Positions 11,902 to 22,494 of a stretch of DNA of 64,000 nt are shown here, piece after piece. The stretch spans positions 298,435 to 362,434 of the forward strand of contig NW_003314360.1 of NCBI RefSeq assembly GCF_000143415.4, in the 5' to 3' direction. The notes under the pieces are model-generated. The model made no database searches and was not told where the DNA came from. It saw nothing but the letters and a program-made list of their open reading frames with translations. Within the stretch, counting starts at the first letter, position 1; each line of letters begins with the position of its first letter. Both the position numbers and the translations under genes were made by a program. Source of the stretch: Selaginella moellendorffii. Taxonomy: Eukaryota; Streptophyta; Lycopodiopsida; Selaginellales; Selaginellaceae.

Positions 11902-12939
11902 ATGTCTAAGTTGTACCAAGCATTGGCGTCGGCCACCACCGTGAGTTTTAGATCTTGTAGCAGCGGGAGCCAGCACGATGAGACAGCGTCCTCTCTGTTT
12001 CTCAACAGGATTGTGGACGAGTTCTTGGAAGAGGAGGCCGATGGCGGCAGCATCGATCATCAAGACCACACTGTTGCCGCTGGAGAGAATCACCATGAGG
12101 ATCACTCAAATGCGGATCCGGAGGAGTTGAAACTGCCGGAGCTAGAAAATTTACTCGTCAAACAGGTGCGTGCATGCTTCTTTCTTCCAACTTTACCTTT
12201 ACAAGAAGTCTGGTTTGTGTCCAGAATGATGGTGAGATCGAGCTGCTGGCTGCGGATGCTCGACGATCGAGAGATCAAGCCGCAAAATTGAATCTCCAGG
12301 GAGCAGCTTTGCAAAGAAGCGTGATGAGCAAACTCCGGGGCATGGGATACAATGCCGCTGTTTGCAAGTCGAGATGGAAGGCAACAAGAACCATTCCTGA
12401 AGGTCACAAACCTCTGCGAACTTGTAGAGATTATTGTGTTTATATATGCATATGATCTTCCAGGGCACTACAGTTTCATCGATGTTCTTCTCCATCCCAG
12501 AAAACGAGTGTTCATCGATACGGAGTTTAGCATGCAGTTCGTGATTGCTCGGCCAAGCCAAAGCTACGCCGCCACATTGAGCAAAGTCCCTCGACTTTTT
12601 ATTGGCACCTCGGAAACACTCCATCGCTTGATCCTTCTCACATCCAGAGCGATGAAGCAGTCGCTCAAGAGCCAAGGCCTGGCAATACCTCCATGGAGGC
12701 AAGAAGATTATCTCAAAGCGAAGTGGTTCTCCACTTACCGGCGAACTACAAATCCTAAGTTTGCTGCCCAAGAACATATGCATGAGTTTCCTGATTTTGA
12801 GCAGTTCATGGCAGTGTCGACTAAGATCAGGAAACCATCAGGGTCTCCTCGGAGATCTGGACTATCAGCTCTAGCCGCTGCTGGTTTGATCCATCACGAG
12901 GATGAAAAGTCTCGCCACCACCTTGTTGCAGTTGTATAA
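11902..12939 (+). CDS. DUF506 (PDDEXK-like) plant protein
   Basis: Three exons (11902-12165, 12225-12402, 12464-12939) with introns of 59 and 61 bp give 305 residues, in frame throughout. The N-terminal part is acidic ('VDEFLEEEADGG'). The C-terminal half is typical of plant DUF506: 'LRGMGYNAAVCKSRW', then 'HYSFIDVLL', 'RVFIDTEFSMQFVIARPSQSY' (cut at 20: 'VFIDTEFSMQFVIARPSQSY'), 'VPRLFIGTSETLHRLI', and 'MKQSLKSQGLAIPPWRQEDY' ending in 'LKAKW'. The family is related to PDDEXK nucleases, but most members are thought to lack activity and some affect root-hair growth and calcium signalling in Arabidopsis. The role here is unknown. The start ATG follows a TC-rich leader and gives the first in-frame Met. 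Confidence 0.9.
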
Positions 12940-13109
12940 AAAACTTCTACTTTGACTTTAGCTGACGACTCGTTGACATTATCGATCAGTGTGACTTGTG
13001 GTATCACGGTATTGTCCACGTCTCTAAAGCAAGCATTTGAAATGCCGAACTTCTTTGGTGTCACTCGACAGACCTGTTTGCTTGTAGTTCCAGGGGTCAT
13101 TGCTCTCGG

Positions 13110-13785
13110 TGTGACCAAAAGCCCAGCAAGGGCATTGGCGAGACGCCACTCGAACGCTTCACCGATGCATTCCAGGAGCTCCAAGAGACGACCGAGAATC
13201 TGTCGCAGAAAGCTATACTAGGTAACGTTACACACGTGATTGAGAAAGCTCTGTAGAAAACTGGATGATCAAGAGACGCAGTCCATGATAAAGTAAGTTT
13301 TCCTCGAATGTAAAGCTTGTTGGTAGTGTAGAAAATTTCAACTCGAGATTGCAAACATATACTTAGGAGATTTTGAGTTTTCAATGAAGAGATTCACCAT
13401 ATTCAAAGGTATGAATCCATGAGACGATCGTATGAAAGAGCTTGCGGCTGACCCGTGCCATTCTATGATGGAGCTGCGCTTAGCGATTTCGAGGACGACG
13501 ATCGGAGCGCGTCGTCGAGATAGCAGGCCTCGAGGTGTGCACTCCTCAAGAAGGAGCTGGATCGGCATCTGGAGGGCGAGAATGAGCTGGCGGATTCCTC
13601 CAAGAGGCAGCGGGATGATGCGCAGGGGCAGCTGGAGAATATTTCGAGGCAGAGGGAGGATTTCCAAGATCGTCCACCTCGCCATGGTTTTTGCAAGAGG
13701 ACCGAGGAGCTCATGGAGAAGAAACCAGCTACAGACGAGGCAGCTGTTGGCGTAGCAATTCTGGAGGAAGTCGACAATTGCAATG
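13110..13785 (+). pseudogene. Coiled-coil protein fragment
   Basis: Plus-strand readings near 13120-13220 ('ETPLERFTDAFQELQETTEN') and 13450-13785 ('LLKKELDRHLEGENELADSS', 'AQGQLENISRQREDF') are Glu/Lys/Gln-rich heptad-like sequence typical of coiled coils. An in-frame TAG interrupts the second block near 13517. It runs directly into the CNX1-like pseudogene through a plausible intron (5' splice site near 13786), so the two may be a chance fusion. I do not recognise the parent gene. Confidence 0.4.
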
Positions 13786-13866
13786 GTAAGTTCTCGTCAT
13801 TCTTTTTCTTTTGTTACGTTTTTAAGGACGAATGAAAAGAACGCCCTCCAGTTCTCTTATGCTTCT

Positions 13867-15905
13867 CCCAGGATGGCTATGCTGTCGTGTCGTCGGATGA
13901 TTCTGGCGATTATCCAGTGGTGGCGCCTGGACGCGGAGGACATCACCATAAAATCTGGGACTGTTGCGTACGTCACTACTGGAGGTGACTTCCTCACGTT
14001 TCACAGTTTCTCTTATGCGGAAAACGTCCTGTGCCTCGCGGTGCTGACACTGTTGTCCTGGAGAATACGTGCATTTTTTCGTTCGATGGACATAAGAAAT
14101 TCGCGTCCTGTCCGGTGCTAGCCAAGGCCAAGATATACGCCTGTGGTATGGACTTTGTACTTGAAAGATCCTTTCACTCTTTAGGATTTCTTTTCACTCT
14201 AGAATCTGGTAGCTGGGAACTTTGTTTCAATCCAGGGTTTGATATTGCTAAAAGAGACAAAGTTCTATCAGCAGTAGCGGAAATAGCAAGCGTTGGGACT
14301 ACAAAGGTTAAGGTAGAAAGCTGGAGTGTTTCTGTTTTTCCGTTGTACTTCACAGTCTTGAGTTTTCAGGTGTTTCCACGCCCCACAGTTATACTGTCCA
14401 CCGGAGATGAATTAATAGATTATTCTGGAAATAGTTTACAGAGAGGCCAGGTGACAATATACGTCCACTTCTGTTGTTTCAAATCTGGCCTTTCGTTTTG
14501 CATAGATTCGGGATTCAAACAGACCTATGCTTGTTACAGCTGTTCGAAGTCATCAATGTACTTGTATCGATCTTGGAATCGCTAGAGATATTGAAACAGG
14601 GATAGAAGCAAAACTTGACATTCCTCAGGGTGTCGATGTTCTCATATCGATGGGGACAGGGATTTCGTGAAGCCAAAACTTGCTGAAAGGGGAACTATCT
14701 ATTTCAACAAGGTTAGCTTTGTACAAGTCTTTCCTTTTGTTTTGTGCTCTGAAACCAGGGAAGCCACTGACGTTTGCAACACTTGCAGCCCCAGGAAGCA
14801 ACAAGAAAATGCTTGTTTTCGGCTTGCCTAGGAACCCTGTCAGTGGCATGGTGACTTTTGATCTTATTACACTTTCCCTTGCAAGTAAACTTCTGCCAAG
14901 TTCCAGAATACATTCGAATGACAACTTGTTTTATGCAGAGTTCAAGCTAGAACACGTGAGCCAATCAAGCTTGATCCAACGAGGCCAGAATATCATCGCG
15001 CTGTTTTACAATGGGAGGACATTGAGATTTAGTCGGGGTACGTTTCAGCAGTTTCATTTAATGATTGCAACATGACGTTGCAGAGAGCACAGGACGACAG
15101 GCTAGTGGTTGCCTCTTGGTATGTGCAAACACGTTGCTCGAGCTTCCGAAAGGGCCTGGAGTCCTAACCGCTGGCTCTCTTGTTTCTAACAGGGATATCA
15201 CGAGCAAATCAAAACCAGTGAAAACTCCGGACCCGACCAAGCCAGGCATAAAAAAAAGCATCCTAATCGTGAGTGACACGGAAGGTAAAAGCTGGACGCT
15301 CTTTTTCTGGACCATTGTTTTGTTTCTATCCAGCGGACAGAGAATAGATCAAAGCGGTAACAGGAGGATAGAATCTACCTTGGGGCTTTCAAGCAGCATT
15401 ACGGTGGCTAGACCTTTTGCCTGGTGGCCTCCGGGTGTACAGCCAGTTCCTCCTGTTAGAGTATTCGTTTTGTTTAGAACTCGAAGCATATATTATGACG
15501 CACTCACCGGTGGTTAGTATCAGATCAATGTGTTGATTGTCACTCCAATCTCCAAGCACTTCCTGTATTTTTGGTATGCTATCTGGTATGATCGCTGTTA
15601 CTACCACTTTCGCTCCTCCCAGGGTCTTCGAGAGACCTGCACGGCCCTTCAACACCGGTGCTCTCGAGGAGCGTGGCTGGGTATATTTTCATATCATTTG
15701 GACAGAAGAAGTTATCTCTTCGCTCGATTGTCACAGATAATAAACATGCCTGGAAATCCCAATGCAGTGCAAGTACCAGCGCTGCCGCATCGGTGACAAG
15801 AGAAAGAAGCACCCTCGCCATTCTCCCCATCACGACGCGGCTTTACATCCCAACGATGTCGAGCAGCTTCATCGCTGCACAAGGCGCTCGTGTTCCCATT
15901 GAGTT
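13867..15905 (+). pseudogene. CNX1-like molybdopterin molybdotransferase pseudogene
   Basis: Plant CNX1 joins a MoeA-like E domain (molybdate insertion) to a MogA-like G domain (molybdopterin adenylylation). E-domain pieces occur in order on the plus strand: 'DGYAVVSSDDSGDYPVV' (13873), 'GTVAYVTTGG' (13957), 'RGADTVVLENT' (14034), 'TVILSTGDELIDYSGNSLQR' (14383), 'IRDSNRPMLVTAVRSHQCTC' (14505), 'GDRDFVKPKLAERGTIYFNK' (14653) and 'GLPRNPVSGMV' (14820), then a G-domain start 'SILIVSDTEG' (15258). The first E-domain exons are missing, the conserved Gly-rich segment before 'SMG' at 14645 is deleted with a one-base frameshift, the central G-domain exons are inverted (15340-15655) and the last exon ('NMPGNPNAV', 15748) is shifted out of frame. 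A functional protein is very unlikely unless the assembly is wrong. Confidence 0.85.
15340..15660 (-). pseudogene. Inverted G-domain exons of the CNX1-like pseudogene
   Basis: On the minus strand this reads MogA/CNX1-G sequence: 'LSKTLGGAKVVVTAIIPDS', 'VLGDWSDNQHIDLILTTG' followed by a 5' splice site (GTGAGT), then after a short intron 'GGTGCTPGG' and 'ATVMLLESPKVDSI'. The exons before it (to 15285) and after it (from 15740) are on the plus strand, so about 320 bp has flipped in place. Breakpoints lie near 15340 and between 15660 and 15740. Confidence 0.85.
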
Positions 15906-15995
15906 TGAGCTTTGGTTTGATCAAAATAAAACCAGGACAAAATAAAAATTTATAAAACAGAAAAAGATGGTAAGAAAAAAAAGAGGCAAGATGTG

Positions 15996-17537
15996 CTAGG
16001 AGAGTGATTTGGCTCTGTTGTAAATTCTAATGCTCTGGAGCTGGTTGACTCTTCTCTCTAAACTTCTAATTGCCTCGAGCTTCCTCTCCAGCCGCTGCTG
16101 CTCCACGGCGCTCATTTCTATGGCTTGAAGATCAAGGATTCGTTCGTCTTCCGGCGTGCCCGAGGCCTTGAGAAGCCGTCTCCTGGAGAAAACTTGCTTG
16201 CATCTATAGAATGTCATCCATGCGACCAGGGGAACGAGGAAAGCAGTGGAGCACCACGCAAGTATGAGGCTGCCGGATTTGTAGACCGACTCGGCCTTGA
16301 CAACAACGAGAACTTGAAGCCCTCGCCTTGTAATTGGAACTTGGTCCGCTAGCAGCCCCCAGGTCGCAAATTTCCTCTGCCTCTGGATCTCAGCAGGGGT
16401 GACGGCAATCACAGCAGAGTAAGATGCAACCGAGAGAATGGAATTGCTCACGCACAGCATCATCGTCTTCCATCGCTGGAATCTCGTCAAGTTCCTAAAG
16501 AGCTTGAGCTGGAGATTGATAAAAGGCACGGCTGCTGCCACCACGGCTATGAAGGCACTGGGAAGAGCCACCGCTGCCACCCAAAAATCCGAGGCTGGAT
16601 GATTGAGGTCCAGGGCCGAGTTCTGCGCCTGAATGTAAGAGGTCTTGACGTGAGACATGAACGAGCCCAGAATGTCGACGAGAGTTGTGGTGGTCCTCAA
16701 GTCGACAGATGAGGAAATAGAATTGCTGCTCGAGGAGTTGTCAACTCCAAGCAGGCAAAGGTTCCTGCTTGGTCGCCTCGCAAAGACGACTTGCTTGGAC
16801 ATGTCGAATCCTGCTACTTCCGGAGCTGTCTTCACCCTGAAATTCGTAGATGGATCCAAATCTCTAGTTCCCCTGAGCACTATGATGTTTCGGTTGAAAG
16901 TTTGTGGATCTAGCTCCATGCCCTTGCAAAAACCGAGGCCGGTTGCATTGGCATGATTGAGATCGATGCTTCTCAAAGTCATCCCACTTAACCTTTCGAT
17001 GTGCGTGTTCCAGTTGGGAAGAGTCAAAACCTTGGATTCAACAGTGTTGCTCAACATACCGTTTTGCTCTTCCCATAGAGAAAAAAATCCATACTTTGTG
17101 GTACCAGGAATGGCCCGGATCACCACGGGCGTGAACTTAACACAGGTTCCAGCTCCAACGTCGTCAAGACAAACAAAACCCAATGCCCACATAGTGATCT
17201 TTATAGTTCCCAAGCTCTTGATTGTTTCCTCGGACTCGTGCTCTACGAGAGAAGAGTTTCTAGTTGAGAAAAGCCCACCTTTCTCCGCAACCTCGGCCGT
17301 GAGGTTTCGACCCGAGAAGCTAGAAACCAAGTACCCCAGAAAGGCCTGCTCGCTGCTCGATTGTAAATATGGAAGGAATTGCCACCAGTTGGATTTGTGG
17401 GACGAGTCGCCATTCATGCTCAGGATTGCTGTGAAGCATGTTAGACGTCGAAGATCGCCCTCTTGAACAGAGATCGATGACACTGCTGCTCGCACCAGTG
17501 CTGTAATTATCACAAAAAGAATGAATCTCCTTGTCAT
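15996..17537 (-). CDS. Unknown secreted/membrane protein, 513 aa, single exon
   Basis: An uninterrupted 513-residue frame begins with a clear signal sequence ('RRFILFVIITALVRAAVSS'). An extracellular-looking N-terminal half follows, with few Cys residues and 'GFVCLDDVGAGTCVKFTPVV' at about residues 119-138. The C-terminal half has three likely membrane segments (about 327-345, 370-390 and 430-448) and a basic amphipathic tail rich in Arg/Glu ('EQQRLERKLEAIRSLERRVN') likely to form a coiled coil inside the cell. I do not recognise the family. Two broken relatives lie within 12 kb (8834-11111 and 19338-19600), so it is a locally expanding family. The ATG at 17537 precedes the signal peptide directly. 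It converges on the CNX1-like pseudogene, 90 bp away. Confidence 0.75.
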   Translation of the reverse strand: MTRRFILFVIITALVRAAVSSISVQEGDLRRLTCFTAILSMNGDSSHKSNWWQFLPYLQSSSEQAFLGYLVSSFSGRNLTAEVAEKGGLFSTRNSSLVEHESEETIKSLGTIKITMWALGFVCLDDVGAGTCVKFTPVVIRAIPGTTKYGFFSLWEEQNGMLSNTVESKVLTLPNWNTHIERLSGMTLRSIDLNHANATGLGFCKGMELDPQTFNRNIIVLRGTRDLDPSTNFRVKTAPEVAGFDMSKQVVFARRPSRNLCLLGVDNSSSSNSISSSVDLRTTTTLVDILGSFMSHVKTSYIQAQNSALDLNHPASDFWVAAVALPSAFIAVVAAAVPFINLQLKLFRNLTRFQRWKTMMLCVSNSILSVASYSAVIAVTPAEIQRQRKFATWGLLADQVPITRRGLQVLVVVKAESVYKSGSLILAWCSTAFLVPLVAWMTFYRCKQVFSRRRLLKASGTPEDERILDLQAIEMSAVEQQRLERKLEAIRSLERRVNQLQSIRIYNRAKSLS

Positions 17538-17839
17538 GATTCTTTGGATTTTGCTTCTCTTTCGATTGTATATTTCGTAGGGTCAGAGGATGATACTCGG
17601 TCCAACTTTAACAACTTCCTTCCTAGACAACGTGACCAATCCATCATTTTCGATTGGTCATGCATACATGGCTTCATAAAACACGCTACTCGCTTGCGCG
17701 TCGAGTTTGATCATTAATGTCAAAGGAGCCAAAGTAGAAAACTACAACAAGGTTTCGGGGCTTTTCATTCTCGTGTAGAGCTGCTAGTCCAGATTTCCTG
17801 GTGGTTTCCTGATCTTGGTCGACACTGCCAAGATCAGGA
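17538..17839. other. Upstream region of the 513-aa gene
   Basis: No ORF. Contains 'tccatcattttcgattggtcatg' sequence (17640) a piece of which recurs inverted near 9285. Confidence 0.4.
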
Positions 17840-18310
17840 GATCACGTGCAATATGGTAGCAGCAAACTTAGGATTTGTAGTTTTGCTACCACTTTGCTTT
17901 GAGGTAATCTTCGTGCCTCTATGAAGGTAGCCCGGCCTTGTCTCCTGAGCATCGCTCTGGATATGAGAAGGATCTGTTTCCGAGGTTCGAACAACTTCAT
18001 GGCCGAGGACTCATTTTGTATCGCAATGCTGCATTTGTGTCGATCGTTACAGGCTCTGCCGCGCGATTTTGCTCGAGACCGACATCGAAGTACGAAGGAC
18101 AAGAACTTCTCAAGATCGGCGACATACAACACATTTGGAATCTACAATTACAAGGTTCGTCGCAATGATTTCTCTTTTAGAAAAAATTCACGAAGTTCTT
18201 CCTTCCATTCTTTTCGTTTTTGACGATGAAACGAATCCAGGCAGTGCTCGTAGGACAAGTCCGTTCGAAAAATCCTCGGTGATGGAAGAGCTCTCAGATC
18301 CAGTGGCACA
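17840..18310 (+). other. Unresolved exon-like segment
   Basis: Two overlapping plus-strand frames (17921-18223 and 17938-18168) have genic GC content and possible splice sites (for example a GT after 'ctacaattacaag' near 18154), but the predicted peptides match nothing I recognise and cannot be joined with confidence. The segment runs toward the gap at 18415. Confidence 0.25.
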
Positions 18311-18414
18311 AGGTTGCTGTCTACCCGAGAAATGAGTAAAGGATAAGGGAAAATCAATTCTCATGAAACGATTCCTGATATTCGCTGAAAATCCTCACCC
18401 CTCCACGCGAGCCA

Positions 18415-18514
18415 NNNNNNNNNNNNNNNNNNNNNNNNNNNNNNNNNNNNNNNNNNNNNNNNNNNNNNNNNNNNNNNNNNNNNNNNNNNNNNNNNNNNNN
18501 NNNNNNNNNNNNNN
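18415..18514. other. Assembly gap (100 N)
   Basis: A run of exactly 100 N, the usual placeholder for a gap of unknown size. Frames crossing it are not meaningful. Confidence 1.
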
Positions 18515-18898
18515 CGAGGTAAACTCTACGCCTGTGCAAAACGTTAGCAGCATAGAAGTCGCCAGCGGATTTTGCTCGAAGACAAGTGTTTCCTAGCATT
18601 GAACTTTGATATTACAGAAGTTAAATGACATGATGGACACAATGGAAGCGCCACGAAGGGGAGCTACGTCATGAGTACGAGGCCAGTCGGGAAGAAGTGC
18701 GGGTTATTTATTCCATGTCTTTGCTATTGAGCTGTTTCATTTGATTTTACAGAACAAAATAAAAATTTCAAGCACACTAAAGTTAAAGATTCCCTTGTCG
18801 AGTAGAGAGACCAAGACAAGAGCAAGATTAATTGAACAAAGAATGAGAAAGGTCATGTATATACATGACAACATATCTTCCTGGCTTGGAACCAACAG

Positions 18899-19333
18899 GT
18901 GGCCGAGTCGGAGTGGGATGGAATCCCTCTGGGGTCGTCATCATCAACGGCAGCGGCAGCAGCGGCAGCGTTTGCGACACCGGGGCTGCTTGTGGCAGGC
19001 ATCGTCCTTTTCCTGCTTGCTATGGTGGCCATCGTCACCGGCATCTGGATAACAAGGCTCTTCGAGCAGAAGGACTACGTAACGGACACTATTATCGAGA
19101 AGAAGCTGTTGAGCGGAATTGCGAACAAAAGTACGAATGTTTGCCCGAAAGACAAGAACTAATCTCCGATTGCGCTGCTGCAGGAGATACCAAAAACGAG
19201 CGAAGACATAAGCATAGAGCTGACTTCGCTGCTCAAACCTTCGGAGTGGATCATGAGATTTGAAGACGTGAACTGCTCACAAAGGAATTCCACAGATCTT
19301 TGGGCCCGAGCACGACAAAATCTTTCCGTTTGA
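18899..19333 (+). CDS. Possible small single-pass membrane protein, partial model
   Basis: The frame reads an acidic start ('AESEWDGIPLGSSSS'), an Ala run, a strong membrane segment ('GLLVAGIVLFLLAMVAIVTG') and a short cytoplasmic-like stretch. A 45-bp intron (19139-19183, ending ctgctgcag) would remove a TAA and continue in frame into 'IPKTSEDISIELTSLLKPSE' and on to a stop near 19333, giving about 130 residues. There is no ATG at the start of the hydrophobic frame; 'ccaacag' just before it (18893-18899) could be a splice acceptor, so a 5' exon may be missing. Function unknown. Confidence 0.35.
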
Positions 19334-19337
19334 TCCG

Positions 19338-19600
19338 TTACTGGTTCCGCCAGAATTGGATGGTGAGCGGATTTGGACTCGTTCTCACATCTGGTGGCAT
19401 ACAGAAACGGACGCCATTCAGCCTGATAGCAGCATCGTCGAGGCAAACAAAGAAGTATAGCGTCGCTATTGCAGACAAACCACGGGTTTTGAAGTTCCAC
19501 GATACCGGGTGGCTGTATATGCAACTGCGGTCTAAGTCTAGGAGTGGAACTACCTTTCTCGGTTTCAAAAGCGACACAACAAGGTATCTGTGATGCAAAT
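19338..19600 (-). pseudogene. Diverged fragment of the 513-aa membrane-protein family
   Basis: Minus-strand reading 'FVCLDDAAIRLNGVRFCMPP' at about 19400-19460 aligns with 'FVCLDDVGAGTCVKFTPVV' of the protein at 15996-17537, with some similarity just upstream. The rest is not recognisable, so this is either an exon of a diverged paralog or a remnant. Confidence 0.5.
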
Positions 19601-19689
19601 TCTTTTTATCGGTTTTCTCTTGCTTCTTGTCAAAGGTTCTCCAGGATAAAATGACGGAAAAGAAACGCGTCTGGGGAGGCTCCAAACTG

Positions 19690-20038
19690 CACTACAGCAG
19701 TACTTGAATGGTATCACTGTCAATGAGAATGCTATCAGGTCTTCGTTTTCAATATTATCAGGTATCTAAAACAATTTCTCTCATCTTCCGCTCAAGAGAC
19801 CATGGTAGAGAGGTTTTCTTGCTGTCTAGAGGCTGCAAGCTCCTAGCAAAGGAGAGGAGCCTCATGAAGACTAAAGAGACACTCGGCTATCTTCTAAGGG
19901 AATGTGAAGCATCATAGGCTGGCAAAGAGGCGCTTGCTTTGCTGTTAGCAACAAACGCCCAGGTAAGGTACTTGCTGTAGATTGTACGAGAAAGCTATGC
20001 TTGTGAGAAGCACTCTTAAATTAAAATAAAAGGAATGT
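19690..20038. other. Spacer 3' of pyruvate decarboxylase
   Basis: Nothing recognised; it contains the 3' flank of the decarboxylase gene and a short plus-strand frame without features. Confidence 0.4.
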
Positions 20039-22159
20039 TTATTGTGGATTGGGAGGCCTGCTGTTAGCAGAGGAGACTCGACTTCCCCACTCGAGGAGCT
20101 CCTTGCTCGTATCATCTTTGTGAACAATGCACTCTAGAAAACAAAGGCTGTCCTTCTTCTCGCCCTGAGCTTTGGCTATAGCTTCGATAAGATCCTTCTC
20201 ATTTCTCACCTGAGGAAACAAATAAAAAGACTTATTTTAGAGTCTAGAAAAGGATAGAACTACAGGCCTACCTTTGCAGTCCAGCATTTGCCTTCATTGT
20301 TGTGAAACGCATCCACAACTCCGGTGTAGTTCCAGTTCTTGATGATGTTGTAGGGGCCATCGTGGATCTCAACTTCAATGGTGTAGCCTCCGTTGTTTAT
20401 CAGAAAGATGATGTTCTTCTGGCCATATCGGATCATGGTAGACACATCCTGAGCAGTCACCTGGATTCGCGATCTCTCGTGCGTAAAAACCTTGAGACTA
20501 CTAAAGAGTTGTGATGATACCTGAAAACTTCCGTCTCCAATGCATGAGATGACACGCTTGTCTTTGGCCGCTTGAGCGTAGCCCAAGGTAGCTCCAACTG
20601 ACCATCCAATTGATCCATATTGCATCTGGAACTCAAAGCTTTTTTCGACAAGATGGAATGAGTTTCGATCGAGGAGATAAGTTCATCGTGTCTTACCCGC
20701 ATCCATCAGGGAGCTTAAACTTCTGGCAATTGAACCAAGAATCACCAGTCTCAGCAATCACTGCACTGTCCTTGGACAACATCTCCTGAACCAAAACAAC
20801 AAGCTTCCAACGTGAGAAAGGCAAGAGTTCGTGTACAAATCAAACACCTGGAACAAGAAGAGCCACTTTACCTGGATGTGCTTGAAGAGGACATTGACAC
20901 GAAGAGCATCCGTGCTGCCGTGTGTCACAACGTGTCCCTCAGGAACATACATCCTCTGGAAGTTTTGGTAAGCAGTGTCGTTCTTGCGGAGCCTCTTGGC
21001 CAGAGCCTTGAGGAAATCTCTCATGAGAATGCAACCAAACGAGAGGCGACCTCCGATGGTCACCCTCTCGCTTTGCACCATGATAGCCTTCTCCTTGTTG
21101 ATGAGCAGCGAGTAGCCAACCGAGCTGTAATCGTTGAAAACCGGTCCGGCAAAGAGATAGGCGTCGGCCGACTCGACGATCTCCAAGCAATAAGGAGTGC
21201 TCACGGCTCCCCAGTACGTTCCAATGAATCGAGGATAGGACTCTGGGAAGTAGCCCTTGGCGGATGGCATCACGGCAACTGGGTAGCTGCAAGCATCGGC
21301 GAGCTCCACAAACTCGTCCACCGCTCGGCAAGCTTTGAGCTTGTTGCCAGCCACGAGCACCGGCTTGACTGCCGCGTTTAGGAACTCCGCGGCGGCAGTG
21401 ACTGCCGCTTCCAAGCTCTGGTAGTTGCTCATCCTGGCGAGAAGAGCAAGGAAAACGAGTGTGTCAACTTTACGTTTGGATCGATCGATCACCTGGGAGA
21501 GATCGCGTAAGGAACCGGTTCTTTGCTGAAAGTTGGATGCTCGAGGGCGGCGAGGTTGCAGCAAACGCTGATGTAGACGGGCTTGCTCTCGCGAAGAGCA
21601 GTAGAAATCGCTCCATCGATGAGCTCGTGCGCGTCTTCCAGGTGCTGGATCACGGCCTGTGGAAAAACTTTAGCATAGGCCTAGAGAGAAGATAGAACAA
21701 CTAAAGATCTTGGCTATGGCTTCTCTAGATTACCTGTGCGCACGTCACAGCTTGGAAGCAGCGAAGCTCCTGGCTGAAATCCGGGATGCCAATGGTGTGG
21801 TGGAGGATCCGGTTGGTCCCATAGTCATTGGAATTGGGGCCTCCCACTATACAAATCACTGGCAAGTTCTCGCTGTAAGCTCCAGCGATGGCGTTGAGGA
21901 CGCTCAATCCCCCGACCGTGAAGGTGACGGCGCACGCCCCAACCCCGCGGGATCGAGCGTAGCCATCGGCGGCGTAGCCAGCGTTGAGCTCGTTGCAGCA
22001 GCCCACCAGCGAGAGGCCTGGATGGTAGATGAGCTGATCCAGGAGAACCAGATTGAAATCCCCTGGCACCGCGAAGAGATCGCTCACGCCGATCTCCACC
22101 AGGCGCCGCGCGATGTGGCTGCCCAGCGTTGGCGAGCACGATGCATCCGGCCGTGGCAT
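20039..22159 (-). CDS. PDC: Pyruvate decarboxylase
   Basis: Seven exons (22159-21734, 21656-21493, 21433-20872, 20785-20697, 20638-20521, 20460-20272, 20209-20039), all with GT-AG introns of 59-86 bp and matching phases, give 572 residues. The enzyme decarboxylates pyruvate to acetaldehyde and CO2 using thiamine diphosphate and Mg2+, the first step of ethanol fermentation in the cytosol. Key features are the catalytic Glu in '[16 protein letters not shown]', the His-His pair in '[12 protein letters not shown]', and the ThDP motif opening with 'GDGSFQ' (exon 5) and closing with '[17 protein letters not shown]' (exon 6). It is slightly shorter than most plant PDCs because of a short N-terminus. 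The start is the only in-frame ATG ahead of the Pyr domain; a GATC-rich simple repeat (22161-22195) lies just upstream. The gene appears intact. Confidence 0.95.
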
Positions 22160-22160
22160 C

Positions 22161-22195
22161 TTGCGATTGATCGATCGATCGACCGATCGAGGAAG
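22161..22195. repeat. GATC/CGAT simple repeat in the PDC 5' flank
   Basis: Runs of 'gatcgatcgatcgaccgatcga' type sequence directly before the PDC start codon. Confidence 0.7.
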
Positions 22196-22494
22196 AATGC
22201 GATTGACCCCTGTTCTCCCCTGCTAAATAGTGATCGCCAATCGAGAGAGAGAAGAGGGAATCGCGGGATAGAAAATCTTTTTTGTTGCGGCCAGCCTCTT
22301 CACGGATGCTCGCCACCAAAGCAGGCCAAATGGCTGCTAGCTCGGCTATGGCGGCAGCAAATCCTAGCCGTCCATCTTCTTAACTCAAAAAAATCAAGGA
22401 TTTCTTAATGTTTGAGAGATACACCTGAGCAGCAGTAGTTTTTTAACGGGAGAAAACAAAATTGGTGTTTCTCTAGCGATCATCGCCTGTAGCT

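Noticed and set aside
18354-18599. Frames crossing 18415-18514
   Set aside because: They cross a 100-N gap of unknown size and show no domain on either side.
20812-22408. Plus-strand frames up to 232 residues opposite PDC
   Set aside because: Shadows of the PDC exons; no domain, and they cross PDC introns.
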